DNA from: Candidatus Thermofonsia Clade 1 bacterium
GTDB lineage: Bacteria; Chloroflexota; Anaerolineae; Aggregatilineales; UBA2796
NCBI GenBank assembly: GCA_002794705.1
Contig: PGTK01000002.1
Coordinates: 124,001-188,000, forward strand
Direction of reading: 5' to 3'
Length of the DNA stretch: 64,000 nt
Of this stretch, positions 53,276 through 62,030 are shown piece after piece. The position numbers and the translations under genes were made by a program. Every line of letters starts with the position of its first letter. The stretch's first letter is position 1. The notes under the pieces are model-generated. The model made no database searches. It saw nothing but the letters and a program-made list of their open reading frames with translations, and was not told the origin of the DNA.

Positions 53276-54174
53276 GAGCCACTGCCCCCGATCCGTACGT
53301 TAGCGATCCGCTCAAAGACGCTCAACACGGCTGAGTTATCCAGATCGCCGCCGCCGCTCTCCACCATTTGCCGAAAGACCTCAGCTGCGATCTCGGTCAG
53401 GGGCAGGGGCGATTCATAGGTCTTGCCCGTCTCAAGGGCGATGTTGAGGTCTTTCAGCTGCATCCGCGCTTTGAAGCCGGGCGTCCGAATGCCTTGTGCC
53501 AGACGTTGTGGCTTGTGGTCGAGCGCCCAGCATTGGGCTGCGCCGCCGCGAATCGCCTCGACCACTTTGAACGGATCAACGCCTGCCTTTTGTGCTAAGA
53601 CCAGCAGCTCGCCCATTGCCACCATTTGCGCCGCCACCATGATTTGGTTACAGACCTTAGCGATCTGCCCGGCACCGCTCTCTCCGACGTATGTCCACGC
53701 TTTGCCTGTGGCTTGGAAGATTGGAATCACTTTTTGGAAAGTGTGATAATCACCGCCGACCATGTATACGAGCGTCCCTTGTTCCGCGCCGATCTGTCCG
53801 CCGCTCACGGGCGCGTCCAATGCAGGCACGCCGTGCAGGGCAAGCGCCTGTGCCAACATGCGCGCCGTCTCAGGCTTGATCGTGCTGTTATCCATGAAGA
53901 TCAAGCCGCCGTGCGCGCCTTCGATCACGCCGTCGGCACCCAGCACCACTTGCGCCACATCGGTCGAGTCGGGCAGGTTAGTGCAGACCACATCCACTCG
54001 GCGGGCGACCTCTGCAGGCGAATAGGCGGGGATTGCGCCCTCTGAGGTCAGTTCCTCTACAATCGCACGGCTGCGATTGTGTACCACCACAGTGAAATCG
54101 GCGCGCAACAAGTTACGGACGATGGGCGCGCCCATCAAGCCCAGACCGATGTATCCGACGCGCAAGGTAGGCAT
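53272..54174 (-). CDS. Beta-hydroxyacid dehydrogenase (NAD(P)-dependent)
   Basis: A 300-residue oxidoreductase of the 3-hydroxyisobutyrate dehydrogenase / 6-phosphogluconate-like family. VGYIGLGLMGAPIVRNLL is the Rossmann loop, DAPVSGGQIGAEQGTLVYMVGG the substrate-binding motif, and GAGQIAKVCNQIMVA holds the catalytic Lys. Substrates may be 3-hydroxyisobutyrate, tartronate semialdehyde or succinic semialdehyde; the sequence does not settle this. It starts at 54174 and runs straight into mraY (ATGA overlap). Confidence 0.92.
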   Translation of the reverse strand: MPTLRVGYIGLGLMGAPIVRNLLRADFTVVVHNRSRAIVEELTSEGAIPAYSPAEVARRVDVVCTNLPDSTDVAQVVLGADGVIEGAHGGLIFMDNSTIKPETARMLAQALALHGVPALDAPVSGGQIGAEQGTLVYMVGGDYHTFQKVIPIFQATGKAWTYVGESGAGQIAKVCNQIMVAAQMVAMGELLVLAQKAGVDPFKVVEAIRGGAAQCWALDHKPQRLAQGIRTPGFKARMQLKDLNIALETGKTYESPLPLTEIAAEVFRQMVESGGGDLDNSAVLSVFERIANVRIGGSGS

Positions 54175-54254
54175 TGTGAGTCCTTCAAAAAGTCAAATTT
54201 TGGCGATGTTGGGCAGAGTATAGCGCGTTTCAAGCAGCGAGGCGGGCTAGTTTT

Positions 54255-54327
54255 TGCTCCCGGAGGGATTCGAACCCCCGACGCCAAGTTCCGAAGACTT
54301 GCGCTCTATCCCCTGAGCTACGGGAGC
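54255..54327 (-). tRNA. tRNA-Arg (anticodon TCG)
   Basis: Minus-strand cloverleaf: acceptor GCTCCCG/CGGGAGC with discriminator A, anticodon stem CAAGT-CTTCGGA-ACTTG (anticodon TCG), T arm GGGGGTTCGAATCCC. 73 bases; CCA not encoded. Reads CGN Arg codons (CGA). Confidence 0.95.
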
Positions 54328-54419
54328 GTATGCGCAATTTTAGCGGCTGCGCGCCCAAAAAGCAAGCGAACGCTCGATCGGGCAGAAATGACCGCAAGAG
54401 TGCAGAAAAATCGGAGCAG

Positions 54420-56696
54420 CTACTGCCCGCCGCTCAAGCCGGGCGTGGGTAGCACTTGGTATGGCTCAGCCCAGTAGCGCGGGAACGGCGCATAGGGCAA
54501 CCCATAGTACGCCTCGATGATGCGCCGCGCAATGGGCGCGCCCGTCTCAGAGCCTTCGCGGGAGTACAGCACCAGCACAGCAATGGCGATATCAGGCGGT
54601 TGATTGGGCAAGCCTGCATATGCCACGAACCAGCCATGTGGATAAGGCGTACCGCTCTGCACTGTGCCAGTTTTGCCGCAGACCTTAACCCGCGAATGAT
54701 CCCAGCCTGTGAAGACCCAATTGGCAGTACCAAGTCTGGGATCAGTGATCACCTCGCACATGCCCAGCTGCACGCCGGCGATCACCTCTGGCTTGATGGC
54801 GAGCGGCTCAGGCGTCCGCTCAGGCGCGACGTATGTAGGCGGCTGACCCGCATAACCGACCTTTTTCACAAGCGTCAAGTTGGGCAGCACCTTGCCATTG
54901 GCGACTGCAGCCGTCATGCGGGCGGCTTGCAACACGGTCACTTTGACGCTGCCCTGCCCGATCACAATATTCAGGCTATCGCCCACGCCCCAAGCACGTC
55001 CCTCATTGGCGTGCGTCCATTCGGGGTCAGGGATCACGCCCTGCAAATCAACAAGCGAGTCAATGCCCGTCGGCACGCCCAAGCCCAGCTTGTTGCTGTA
55101 GCGCTTGATCAGCGTCGGATCGATACCGTTCAGCTTTTCGCCCACTAGCCAAAAGTAAATGTCGCAGGAGGAGGTCAGCGCTTGATGCAGGTTAATCTCG
55201 CCATGATAGTTCGGATCGCGGTTTGGCTCAAGGTAAATCCAGTCAGTCAGGATGCGCCCATCATCAGGACTCCTCAGCGTGCCTCTGCAGACCCGTGTCT
55301 CGTTCATGCGGAAAGCGCCTGAGTCGGCTGCGGCAGCTGTTGAGACAACCTTCATGACCGAGCCGAGCGCGTACAGCTCCTCTGTGGCGTGATTGACAAC
55401 GGCACGCTGCGCAAAATAGCGCCCGATCACGTCTGTGGCGTCCCAAGTGGTGCCGATGCGCCATGCATCAGGGTGTGGCGAGGGGAAACTCGCCATTGCC
55501 AGCACATCGCCCGTTTTCACATCTAGCACAACTGCTGCAGCGCCTGTCACAAGGCGCGCTTGTGCCGCGCCGTTGCGCAACGGCGCCCAATTCGCCTCGT
55601 TATAGGCGGCGGCAATGGCTTGTTCAGTCCTGAGCTGCAGCTCGCGGTCAAGGCTCAAATGGACATCCTGTCCGCGTGAGGCGGGCTTGCGATGAATGGT
55701 GCGCACGGTCACGCCGTCGGCTGTGCGGATGAGCAATTCAGCGCCGCTCTCGCCGCTGAGCTGCTCTTGCCAAGCGCGCTCTACGCCGAACTGTCCTACA
55801 AGCGAGCCGGGCGCAAGATTCGGAAAAGCAGCTTGCTGATCAGCCTGAATCGGCGTCACAAAGCCGACAGTCTGTGCTGCGATGTTGCCGCCATAGTAAA
55901 AGCGCGTAGTCTGTGGCACATATTGCAGGAAGCAGACGCGATCCAAGCTGGGACGCAATGCCTCGTAATCGCTCTGGAACAACGTGCCGACTGTAAAGCC
56001 GAAATCCTGACCTGTGAAAGGGCGGTACTGCTCAAAATCGCCGATGTAGAGGCGGAAGGTCTCGGCAAGGGTACGGAAGCAGTCATCGGGATTGCCCGTC
56101 GGGTAGCGGCGCGTGAGCAGGCGCACAGCGTAGTTCGGCACGTTGTCCTGCGCGATGATTTTGCCGTTGCGGTCATAGATGCTGCCGCGCAGAGGCGGCG
56201 TGCGCTCTAAGACAAGCTGCGCGCCGCCCGCCAGCCCCTCAAAAATATCCATTGTACTCCACGCCACGCGCCAGCCGCGCTCTGTGAGCAGCAAGCGCAT
56301 GGTGCGCCCTGAGTCAGTGAATTCGCCCAGAAAGCGCGAGTTGAAGGTCATATCGTAACGGACAATCGCTGTGTTGCCTTGCCGCTGCGTCTGATCATCC
56401 AAAATGCGGAAGCGCTTGGCATTCTCGCCGAACAGATTGAGCGTCTGCTCCGCCTGCTGATAGGCGGCTGTGAACGCCTCGCGGCTGATCACGAGGGAGC
56501 GCGGCGAGAGCAAGCCGTACATCGTGTTGAAATCGCCCTTTGTCCAAGCGTCAAGGAACGTCCGCGCCGTGTTGACAGCGTCTCCGAGCGTGGGCGGTAC
56601 AGTCGGTGCATCAGGCGCGGCAAGATCAACAGCGGAGCAAGCAGCGACCAGTACAAGCGCTACGATGCTCTGCAAACAGCGGAAAAACTTCCTCAT
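54420..56696 (-). CDS. Lipoprotein class B penicillin-binding protein (PBP2-like, MecA-type N domain)
   Basis: A 758-residue transpeptidase. A signal peptide ends in a lipobox (LVAAC, Cys20), so it is a lipoprotein. An N-terminal NTF2-like domain (about 45-155), as in MecA/PBP2a-type proteins, is followed by the PBP dimerisation domain (RGSIYDRNGKIIAQDN) and the transpeptidase. Its nucleophile lies in LGSVMKVVS (SxxK), SSCD (SxD) and KTGTVQSG (KTG). The SSCD form is typical of PBP2/MrdA rather than FtsI. It cross-links peptidoglycan, probably with the RodA encoded upstream. ATG 56696 is preferred because the lipoprotein signal starts there; ATG 56720 adds eight residues. Confidence 0.93.
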   Translation of the reverse strand: MRKFFRCLQSIVALVLVAACSAVDLAAPDAPTVPPTLGDAVNTARTFLDAWTKGDFNTMYGLLSPRSLVISREAFTAAYQQAEQTLNLFGENAKRFRILDDQTQRQGNTAIVRYDMTFNSRFLGEFTDSGRTMRLLLTERGWRVAWSTMDIFEGLAGGAQLVLERTPPLRGSIYDRNGKIIAQDNVPNYAVRLLTRRYPTGNPDDCFRTLAETFRLYIGDFEQYRPFTGQDFGFTVGTLFQSDYEALRPSLDRVCFLQYVPQTTRFYYGGNIAAQTVGFVTPIQADQQAAFPNLAPGSLVGQFGVERAWQEQLSGESGAELLIRTADGVTVRTIHRKPASRGQDVHLSLDRELQLRTEQAIAAAYNEANWAPLRNGAAQARLVTGAAAVVLDVKTGDVLAMASFPSPHPDAWRIGTTWDATDVIGRYFAQRAVVNHATEELYALGSVMKVVSTAAAADSGAFRMNETRVCRGTLRSPDDGRILTDWIYLEPNRDPNYHGEINLHQALTSSCDIYFWLVGEKLNGIDPTLIKRYSNKLGLGVPTGIDSLVDLQGVIPDPEWTHANEGRAWGVGDSLNIVIGQGSVKVTVLQAARMTAAVANGKVLPNLTLVKKVGYAGQPPTYVAPERTPEPLAIKPEVIAGVQLGMCEVITDPRLGTANWVFTGWDHSRVKVCGKTGTVQSGTPYPHGWFVAYAGLPNQPPDIAIAVLVLYSREGSETGAPIARRIIEAYYGLPYAPFPRYWAEPYQVLPTPGLSGGQ

Positions 56697-56723
56697 CAGC
56701 ACACTCTCAGGGGATATCAAGCG

Positions 56724-56993
56724 CTAGGTCGCCGTTTGGGAATCAGCGCGGCGCTTGGCAGTCTTCTCATCAGGCTTGACCTCGCCCTCAGCCAGCAGAT
56801 CGAGGATGTGCTGACCGAGAATCAAGACTCGGCGCATCCCATGCGGCTGACTGACCCGCAAACGCCGCGCTGCGATCAAGCGCTTGACCGTACTCAAGCT
56901 GACGTTCAAAATCTCAGCGACTTCCTCACGCGAATAGACGCGATTCGGCTCAATAACAGGGCGTTCCGTGTGATGAACCATATGCACGTTCAC
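56724..56993 (-). CDS. Small helix-turn-helix protein (excisionase/MerR-like)
   Basis: An 89-residue protein. NRVYSREEVAEILNVSLSTVKRLIAARRLRVSQPHGMRRVLILGQHILDLL is a full helix-turn-helix of the excisionase-family/HTH_17 type; a charged C-terminal tail follows. It should bind DNA. It is sandwiched between rodA (4-base ATGA overlap) and the PBP2-like gene (3-28 bases), so it is part of the elongation operon and may regulate it. Confidence 0.85.
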   Translation of the reverse strand: MNVHMVHHTERPVIEPNRVYSREEVAEILNVSLSTVKRLIAARRLRVSQPHGMRRVLILGQHILDLLAEGEVKPDEKTAKRRADSQTAT

Positions 56994-58090
56994 GAGCGCT
57001 GACTGCGCATGATCACGCTCTGCACAATCCCGATGCCGACAAGCAGTGTTAGCAGAGATGATCCGCCAGAGCTAATAAAAGGTAGAGTCAATCCCGTCAC
57101 GGGCAGCACATTCAGGTTCATGCCGATTGAAACGACCGTCTGGAAGAAGATGATGGCAGCAATACCGTAGCAAATCAGCGAGCCGAGCGCATCGCGGGCA
57201 ATTGCCGCAGCGCGCACAATGCGCCACAGCACCACGCCCATCAAGCCGAAGACCAGCGAGGCGCCCACGAAGCCGAGTTCCTCAGCAATCACGCTGAAAA
57301 TGAAGTCAGTGTGGCGCACGCGCAAGAAGCGCAAGCGCGACTGCGTACCACTGGCATAGCCCTTGCCCAGCAAGCCGCCTGAGCCAATGCTGATACGCGC
57401 CTGAAAAATATTGTAACAGGCTGAGTCGCGGGTATCCTCGCAGGTGATGAAATTGACAATGCGCGCCCGCTGATATTCTTGCATGTTTGTCCATAGCACG
57501 GGCAAGCCCAGCACAGCAGCAAGGCTGAAGAGCGCGATATGCTTCAGGCGCAAGCCCGCCGCCCAGACCATCACCAGCCAGATGAACAGGATCAGGATCG
57601 TGATGCCCAGACTGGGCTGCAGAAAGATGAAGCCTGCCGGCAAGCCCACATAGCCCAGCGAGATGATCACGGTCTGCAGCTTGTGCATCTTCGTGTACTG
57701 CTTTTGAAGGTGCTGTCCGAGTACGATTACGATCAGCACTTTCGCCAGCTCAGAGGGCTGCACAGGCAAACCGACTGTGAGCCAGCGCTGCGCGCCGCCA
57801 TCGCCCACCTGTCCCAGCACTGCCACCAATGCCAGCAAAAAGACCAGTACGGCATAAATATACGGCTGCAAGGCGGCTAAGAGGCGGTAATCTATGGCGG
57901 CGAAGACGAACATCATAGCGATGCCGATGATCGCATATTGAATTTGGCGCGGCACCCGCGAGATGAGTTCGGTATCTACGGCGCCGAGCGTCGCGCTGCG
58001 GATCATCAGCACGCCATAGATGATCAGCACTACAACCGTGCCGAAGAGGATGAAATCGAAGTTGCGCCATAGGCGCGCTGTGTTGCTCAA
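56990..58090 (-). CDS. rodA: RodA/FtsW-family peptidoglycan glycosyltransferase
   Basis: A 366-residue SEDS protein with about ten membrane helices. RAIDYRLL-like FAAIDYRLLAALQPY, VQPSELAKVLIVIVLGQHL (conserved Glu/Lys loop), FLQPSLGITILILFIWLVMVWAAG and the C-terminal NVLPVTGLTLPFISSGGSSLL motif are all present. It polymerises glycan strands from lipid II, in partnership with a class B PBP. The PBP2-like gene follows downstream after the small HTH gene, matching the RodA-PBP2 pair of the elongasome. Confidence 0.93.
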   Translation of the reverse strand: MSNTARLWRNFDFILFGTVVVLIIYGVLMIRSATLGAVDTELISRVPRQIQYAIIGIAMMFVFAAIDYRLLAALQPYIYAVLVFLLALVAVLGQVGDGGAQRWLTVGLPVQPSELAKVLIVIVLGQHLQKQYTKMHKLQTVIISLGYVGLPAGFIFLQPSLGITILILFIWLVMVWAAGLRLKHIALFSLAAVLGLPVLWTNMQEYQRARIVNFITCEDTRDSACYNIFQARISIGSGGLLGKGYASGTQSRLRFLRVRHTDFIFSVIAEELGFVGASLVFGLMGVVLWRIVRAAAIARDALGSLICYGIAAIIFFQTVVSIGMNLNVLPVTGLTLPFISSGGSSLLTLLVGIGIVQSVIMRSQRS

Positions 58091-58172
58091 GGCAGTCTCA
58101 GACTCCTGAACGGCTAATCATAGCGCCGCCTAGACGACTAGGCAATAGCACGCGCCGTCTATCAGCGGAGTC

Positions 58173-58931
58173 TCATCCGCTGATCAGCTCAACAAGGCGC
58201 GGCAAGATGCTCCCTGCTGTGCCTTGCAAGAAGATGTTGCAGATAGGCGCGATTTCGTCACGCTCAGGGTTCACGTCAATCAGAAATGCCCCGCTGTATC
58301 GTTTGGCAAGGTAGGGCAATGAGGCTGCCGGCTGCACAATGCCCGAAGTCCCGATGATCAGCACTACATCAGCGCGCAGACATAGCTCCCGCGCCCGCTC
58401 AAGCGCCTCCACAGGCAGATATTCGTTGAACCAGACCACGTTCGGGCGCGCATACGCGCCACAATACGGGCAACGCGGCGGCACCTCCGCTTGGGCGAGC
58501 ATGGCGATATCTAACAGGGTCGGCGCGCCCTGACAATCAGCGAAGCACTTGTGCTGTGTGATGTTGCCGTGCAACTCGATCACATCTGTACTACCGGCGC
58601 GCATGTGCAAGCCATCTATGTTCTGCGTGATCACCACAACTTGGGGCAAGTGCGCCTCTAGCGCCGCCAAAGCATAATGACCTGCGTGCGGCTGCATCTC
58701 CAGCACCTTCAGCCGCCGTGATTCGTACCACTCCCAGACCATGCGCGGATTGCGCTCAAAAGCCTGCGGCGTGGCAAGTTCTTCAGGATCAAAATTCGCC
58801 CAGATACCTTCGAGCGCGTCTCGAAAGGTGGGAATGCCGCTTTCTTTGGACATTCCGGCGCCAGTCAGCACCACCAAGCGCTGAGATCGGCGCAAAACAT
58901 CGGCGGCAGCGCGCAGTTGATCAGCACTCAT
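58173..58931 (-). CDS. Sirtuin-type NAD-dependent protein deacylase
   Basis: A 252-residue sirtuin. LTGAGMSKESGIPTFRD is the NAD-binding GAG motif, ITQNIDGLHMRAGS the QNIDxLH motif, VIELHGN the catalytic His, and HKCFADC with PRCPYCGAYARPNVVWFNE the zinc-ribbon cysteines. It removes acetyl or other acyl groups from lysines using NAD. Standard length. No obvious partner gene; the Uma2 remnant lies just upstream and rodA downstream. Confidence 0.95.
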   Translation of the reverse strand: MSADQLRAAADVLRRSQRLVVLTGAGMSKESGIPTFRDALEGIWANFDPEELATPQAFERNPRMVWEWYESRRLKVLEMQPHAGHYALAALEAHLPQVVVITQNIDGLHMRAGSTDVIELHGNITQHKCFADCQGAPTLLDIAMLAQAEVPPRCPYCGAYARPNVVWFNEYLPVEALERARELCLRADVVLIIGTSGIVQPAASLPYLAKRYSGAFLIDVNPERDEIAPICNIFLQGTAGSILPRLVELISG

Positions 58932-58935
58932 AGGC

Positions 58936-59109
58936 TCACTCAGACTCAGCGAAAAGGATATTAGCGTAAATTGCGCTCAACGGTGAGTCAATGCTACGAC
59001 TGCATGTCATATCATAGATTTGACCGTCGTAGTGCTCGTGCTTACTGTTGTCGGCATGCTCAAACACGAGATACTCTTCTTGCGTCCAGTAGTGCGGACG
59101 TATGCGCAT
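58936..59109 (-). pseudogene. Uma2/DUF820-family remnant
   Basis: About 57 residues from ATG 59109: MRIRPHYWTQEEYLVFEHADNSKHEHYDGQIYDMT matches the N terminus of Uma2-family proteins (YTxEEYLxLEExxDxKHEYxDGEIY-M), a PD-(D/E)XK-like fold. The rest of the usual ~190 residues is missing; the frame ends after 20 unrelated residues against the sirtuin gene. Most likely a decayed copy. The start is not certain. Confidence 0.6.
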
Positions 59110-59159
59110 AGCTGCCGCGCCACAGTTCACTTCATGCGCATTGTAGCGGAAAGATCGGG

Positions 59160-59201
59160 CAGAAACAAGTGAGCCTCGCTGCATAGCAGAGCAAGGCTCA
59201 C
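59160..59201 (-). terminator. Terminator after the etf-FAH operon
   Basis: On the minus strand GTGAGCCT-t-GCT pairs with AGC-g-AGGCTCAC (outer arms 59194-59201 and 59169-59176), followed by TTGTTTCT, 12 bases after the FAH-family stop. Confidence 0.75.
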
Positions 59202-59212
59202 GCAAGGTGCGC

Positions 59213-60061
59213 TCAGCGGACGCGGAAGGTCAGCTCGCGGCAGACGTTCTCTAGCCGTCCGAGTTTTTCGATCTCGACGGTCACAGCCGCCTTATCATGG
59301 AGCAGGCGCGGCGGATTCATAGCGCTGCCGACGCCCGAAGGCGTGCCAGTCAGGATGATATCGCCGCGATAGAGCGTGAAAGTGCGCGAGAGGTAGCTGA
59401 TGAGCGTCTTGACGCTGAAGATCATCTGGCTAGTGTTGCTATTCTGGCGCATCTCACCATTGACCGTGCAGCGGATGCTCAAATTCTGTGGATCAGGCAC
59501 TTCATCCGCGCTGACCAGCCACGGTCCAAGCGGACAAAATGTATCCATGCCTTTAGCGCGTGTCCATTGTCCCTCGCTCTTTTGTAGATCGCGGGCTGTG
59601 ATATCGTTAGCAATGGTGTAGCCAAAAACGTGGGCAAGCGCGTTCGCTTCAGAGACAAGACGCGCCTGTTTGCCGATCACAACTGCCAATTCTGCCTCGT
59701 AGTCCACGCTGTTGGTGATGGAGGGATCCCACTCGATCACGTCGCCGTGCGCGATCACGCTGCTGTTCAGCTTGGCGAAAACGAGCGGTTTCTCAGGCGG
59801 CTGCTGACCTGTTTCACGGCAATGATCGGCGTAGTTCAGCCCAATAGCGATGATCTTGCCAGGGCGCGGCAAAGGCGCCAGCCAGCGCCAGCCCGTCTCA
59901 GGCAACGGTTTGCCCGCCGCATAGGCTGCCTCAACAGCGGCGCGAGGCGCGCCCATCAGCGCGAACATATCGCTAAAGCCCTCGATCAGGCGCGGCGAAC
60001 GCTCATCAGCAGCCGCGACCAAGCGCGGCACACCTTCGTACAAAATGGTCGCAAAGCGCAT
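59213..60061 (-). CDS. Fumarylacetoacetate hydrolase-family protein
   Basis: A 282-residue protein. IAIGLNYADHCRETG, FAKLNSSVIAHGD, VDYEAELAVVIGKQAR (metal-binding Glu), GYTIANDITARDLQ (metal Asp) and the late ILTGTPSGVG are FAH-family motifs. Members hydrolyse or decarboxylate 2-oxo/acyl-pyruvate-type compounds in aromatic or dicarboxylate breakdown. Which reaction is not clear. It lies 6 bases after etfA, so it forms an operon with etfB and etfA. Confidence 0.9.
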   Translation of the reverse strand: MRFATILYEGVPRLVAAADERSPRLIEGFSDMFALMGAPRAAVEAAYAAGKPLPETGWRWLAPLPRPGKIIAIGLNYADHCRETGQQPPEKPLVFAKLNSSVIAHGDVIEWDPSITNSVDYEAELAVVIGKQARLVSEANALAHVFGYTIANDITARDLQKSEGQWTRAKGMDTFCPLGPWLVSADEVPDPQNLSIRCTVNGEMRQNSNTSQMIFSVKTLISYLSRTFTLYRGDIILTGTPSGVGSAMNPPRLLHDKAAVTVEIEKLGRLENVCRELTFRVR

Positions 60062-60067
60062 GGCACC

Positions 60068-61036
60068 TCACTTGCCCAGCTTCGCCCGCGCCGCAGCGCT
60101 CAGAGCGGGCAGAACCTTGAACAAATCGCCTACGATGCCATAGTGCGCAATCTTGAAGATCGGCGCGTCGGGGTCTTTGTTGATCGCCACAATGATCTTC
60201 GAAGTGCGCATACCCGCCTGATGCTGAATTGAGCCTGAGACTCCAGCAGCGATGTACAGGGTCGGGCTGACCACCTTGCCCGTCTGACCGACTTGGTGAG
60301 CGTAAGGGATGTACCCGGCATCCACTGCGGCACGGGTCGCGCCGACGGCGCCGCCCAGCACCTCTGCCAGCTCACGGACGGGCGCAAAGCCCTCTGCGCT
60401 GCCCACAGCGCGCCCGCCTGTCACAATGATCGCCGCGTCGGTCAGATTGACGCTGCCGCGCTGCTCTTCAAACGCCTCGATCTGTGTAGCGATCTGCTCA
60501 GCAGGCACAACAGGCGCGACGTTAACCACCGCGCCACTGCGACTGGCATCCAGTGCGGGTAGCGGGAAGGCGCGGCTGCGCAGGGTGATGAAGACCGTCG
60601 GCGTGGCTGCGACCAGATCGCTCAGCACCTTGCCCGCATACGCAGGATGCACTGCCTTGATCGCTTCACCTTCGGCGCTCAACTCAGTCACATCCGCCAA
60701 GAGCGCGCTATCGGTCTCAGCGGCAGCAGCAGCTAACAGTTCGCGTCCGCGTGTGGTGGCGCCGCTCAATACAGCCTGCGGCTTGTGTTCCTTCACCAGC
60801 TTGGCAAGCAGTGCTGCATACGGCTCAAGGCGGTAATCTGCGAGTGAGGGGTCTTCACAGGCGATCACCTTGTGCGCGCCATAGTGAAAGGCGAGCGTGA
60901 TCAAATTACCAATACCACTGCCGAAGACAAGCGCCGTGATCTCGCCGCCTAGCGCTTGCGCTGCGCTGATAGCCTCCCAAGAGGCAGGCAGCGCCTTGCC
61001 GCGAAAATGATCGATCCAGACGAACATGCCGCTCAT
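60068..61036 (-). CDS. etfA: Electron transfer flavoprotein, alpha subunit
   Basis: A 322-residue subunit. The N-terminal domain (VFVWIDHFRGKALPASWEAISAAQAL) is followed by the FAD-binding C-terminal domain with GGRAVGSAEGFAPVRELAEVLGGAVGATRAAVDAGYIPYAHQVGQTGKVVSPTLYIAAGVSGSIQHQAGM and INKDPDAPIF. With EtfB it carries electrons from acyl-CoA or other dehydrogenases to the quinone pool. Overlaps etfB by 4 bases. Confidence 0.96.
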   Translation of the reverse strand: MSGMFVWIDHFRGKALPASWEAISAAQALGGEITALVFGSGIGNLITLAFHYGAHKVIACEDPSLADYRLEPYAALLAKLVKEHKPQAVLSGATTRGRELLAAAAAETDSALLADVTELSAEGEAIKAVHPAYAGKVLSDLVAATPTVFITLRSRAFPLPALDASRSGAVVNVAPVVPAEQIATQIEAFEEQRGSVNLTDAAIIVTGGRAVGSAEGFAPVRELAEVLGGAVGATRAAVDAGYIPYAHQVGQTGKVVSPTLYIAAGVSGSIQHQAGMRTSKIIVAINKDPDAPIFKIAHYGIVGDLFKVLPALSAAARAKLGK

Positions 61037-61812
61037 AGCGCTTTCTCCTTCAGCAAGATGTCAATCAGCTTCTCCGCCTTCTCTTGATCGCTACTGCCCT
61101 CAATGATCTGGCAGGTGCCGCTACGTACAGGCAAATTGCGATAAGCGCTGATCTGCACAGCGGGCGACTCTACGCTCACGCCTAAATCAGCTGCTGTCCA
61201 GACAGGGATCGTCGCCTTAGACGCCTTGCGAATGCCGATCAGCGAAGGCGACTTGGGCGCGTTGATATCCTTCAGCACGCTGATCACGCAGGGCAGGCGC
61301 GTGCTAAGGACTTGCTTGCCCTCTTCGATCATGCGCTCCACGCGCAGAGTCTGGGCGGCGAAATCGAGCGCGAGAATCTTCGAGACCGCGCCAATGGCGT
61401 TCCAGCCGAGTTTGCGCGCCGTCATGTAGATGTGCGCGTCGCTGTTAGAGTCTACGAACTCTTTACCGAAGATGATCAGCGAGACATCGCCCAGCTTGCG
61501 CACAGCCGCCGCTGCAAGCGTAGCGAAGGTCAGCGGATCGTGCTCAGCAGGACTCTCAATACGAATTGCCTCATCAATACCAATGGCAAGCGCTTGCTTC
61601 AGGGCGTCGCTATGCGCCTCGCCGCCAATGCTGATGACGGTCGCCTTGCCTTTGTGCGCATCGCGCTGCAGAACCGCCTCCGTGACGCTATATTCATCCC
61701 ATGGGTTCAGCACCAGCTGTGCCGTCCCCCAAGTGACTGCGCCATTCGCCCCGACCTCAACTTTTGCAGCGGTGTCGGGCGTATTGCGCGTGAAAACAAC
61801 AATGTGTGCCAA
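61033..61812 (-). CDS. etfB: Electron transfer flavoprotein, beta subunit
   Basis: A 259-residue subunit. NPWDEYSVTEAVLQRDA, VTVISIGG-type ATVISIGGEAHSDALKQALAIG and the VERMIEEGKQVLSTRLPCVISVLKDINAPKSPSLIGIRKASKATI signature identify it. The start codon is TTG (LAHIVVFTRNTPDTA) with GGAGG ten bases before it. First gene of the etfB-etfA-FAH operon. No membrane ETF-quinone oxidoreductase or acyl-CoA dehydrogenase gene lies in the window. Confidence 0.95.
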   Translation of the reverse strand: MAHIVVFTRNTPDTAAKVEVGANGAVTWGTAQLVLNPWDEYSVTEAVLQRDAHKGKATVISIGGEAHSDALKQALAIGIDEAIRIESPAEHDPLTFATLAAAAVRKLGDVSLIIFGKEFVDSNSDAHIYMTARKLGWNAIGAVSKILALDFAAQTLRVERMIEEGKQVLSTRLPCVISVLKDINAPKSPSLIGIRKASKATIPVWTAADLGVSVESPAVQISAYRNLPVRSGTCQIIEGSSDQEKAEKLIDILLKEKAL

Positions 61813-61968
61813 AGTTTACAAACCTCCGAAATTTTTGCGGGACAGTTTAAGGTGTCTGCTGAAGTATCGGCAGCTTATAAGTTAGAAACTGCCTAAAACC
61901 ATTGCAGAAGGTCTGTGATGATTATAGCAAATACGCCCCTTGCTTCAAGCCTGCGCCAATTGACATAT

Positions 61969-61996
61969 TTGTAGTGCATTAGGAGACCGATATAAT
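61969..61996 (+). promoter_or_regulatory. Promoter of the terminal histidine kinase gene
   Basis: TTGTAG (61969-61974), a 16-base spacer and a perfect TATAAT (61991-61996), 35 bases before GTG 62031. Confidence 0.6.
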
Positions 61997-62030
61997 TTAG
62001 ACGTATCGCCCCTCGCTCGGAGCAGACCGC

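Noticed and set aside
61960..61996. TTGACA at 61960 with TATAAT at 61991
   Set aside because: The 25-base spacing is too long for a promoter; TTGTAG at 61969 with 16-base spacing is used instead.
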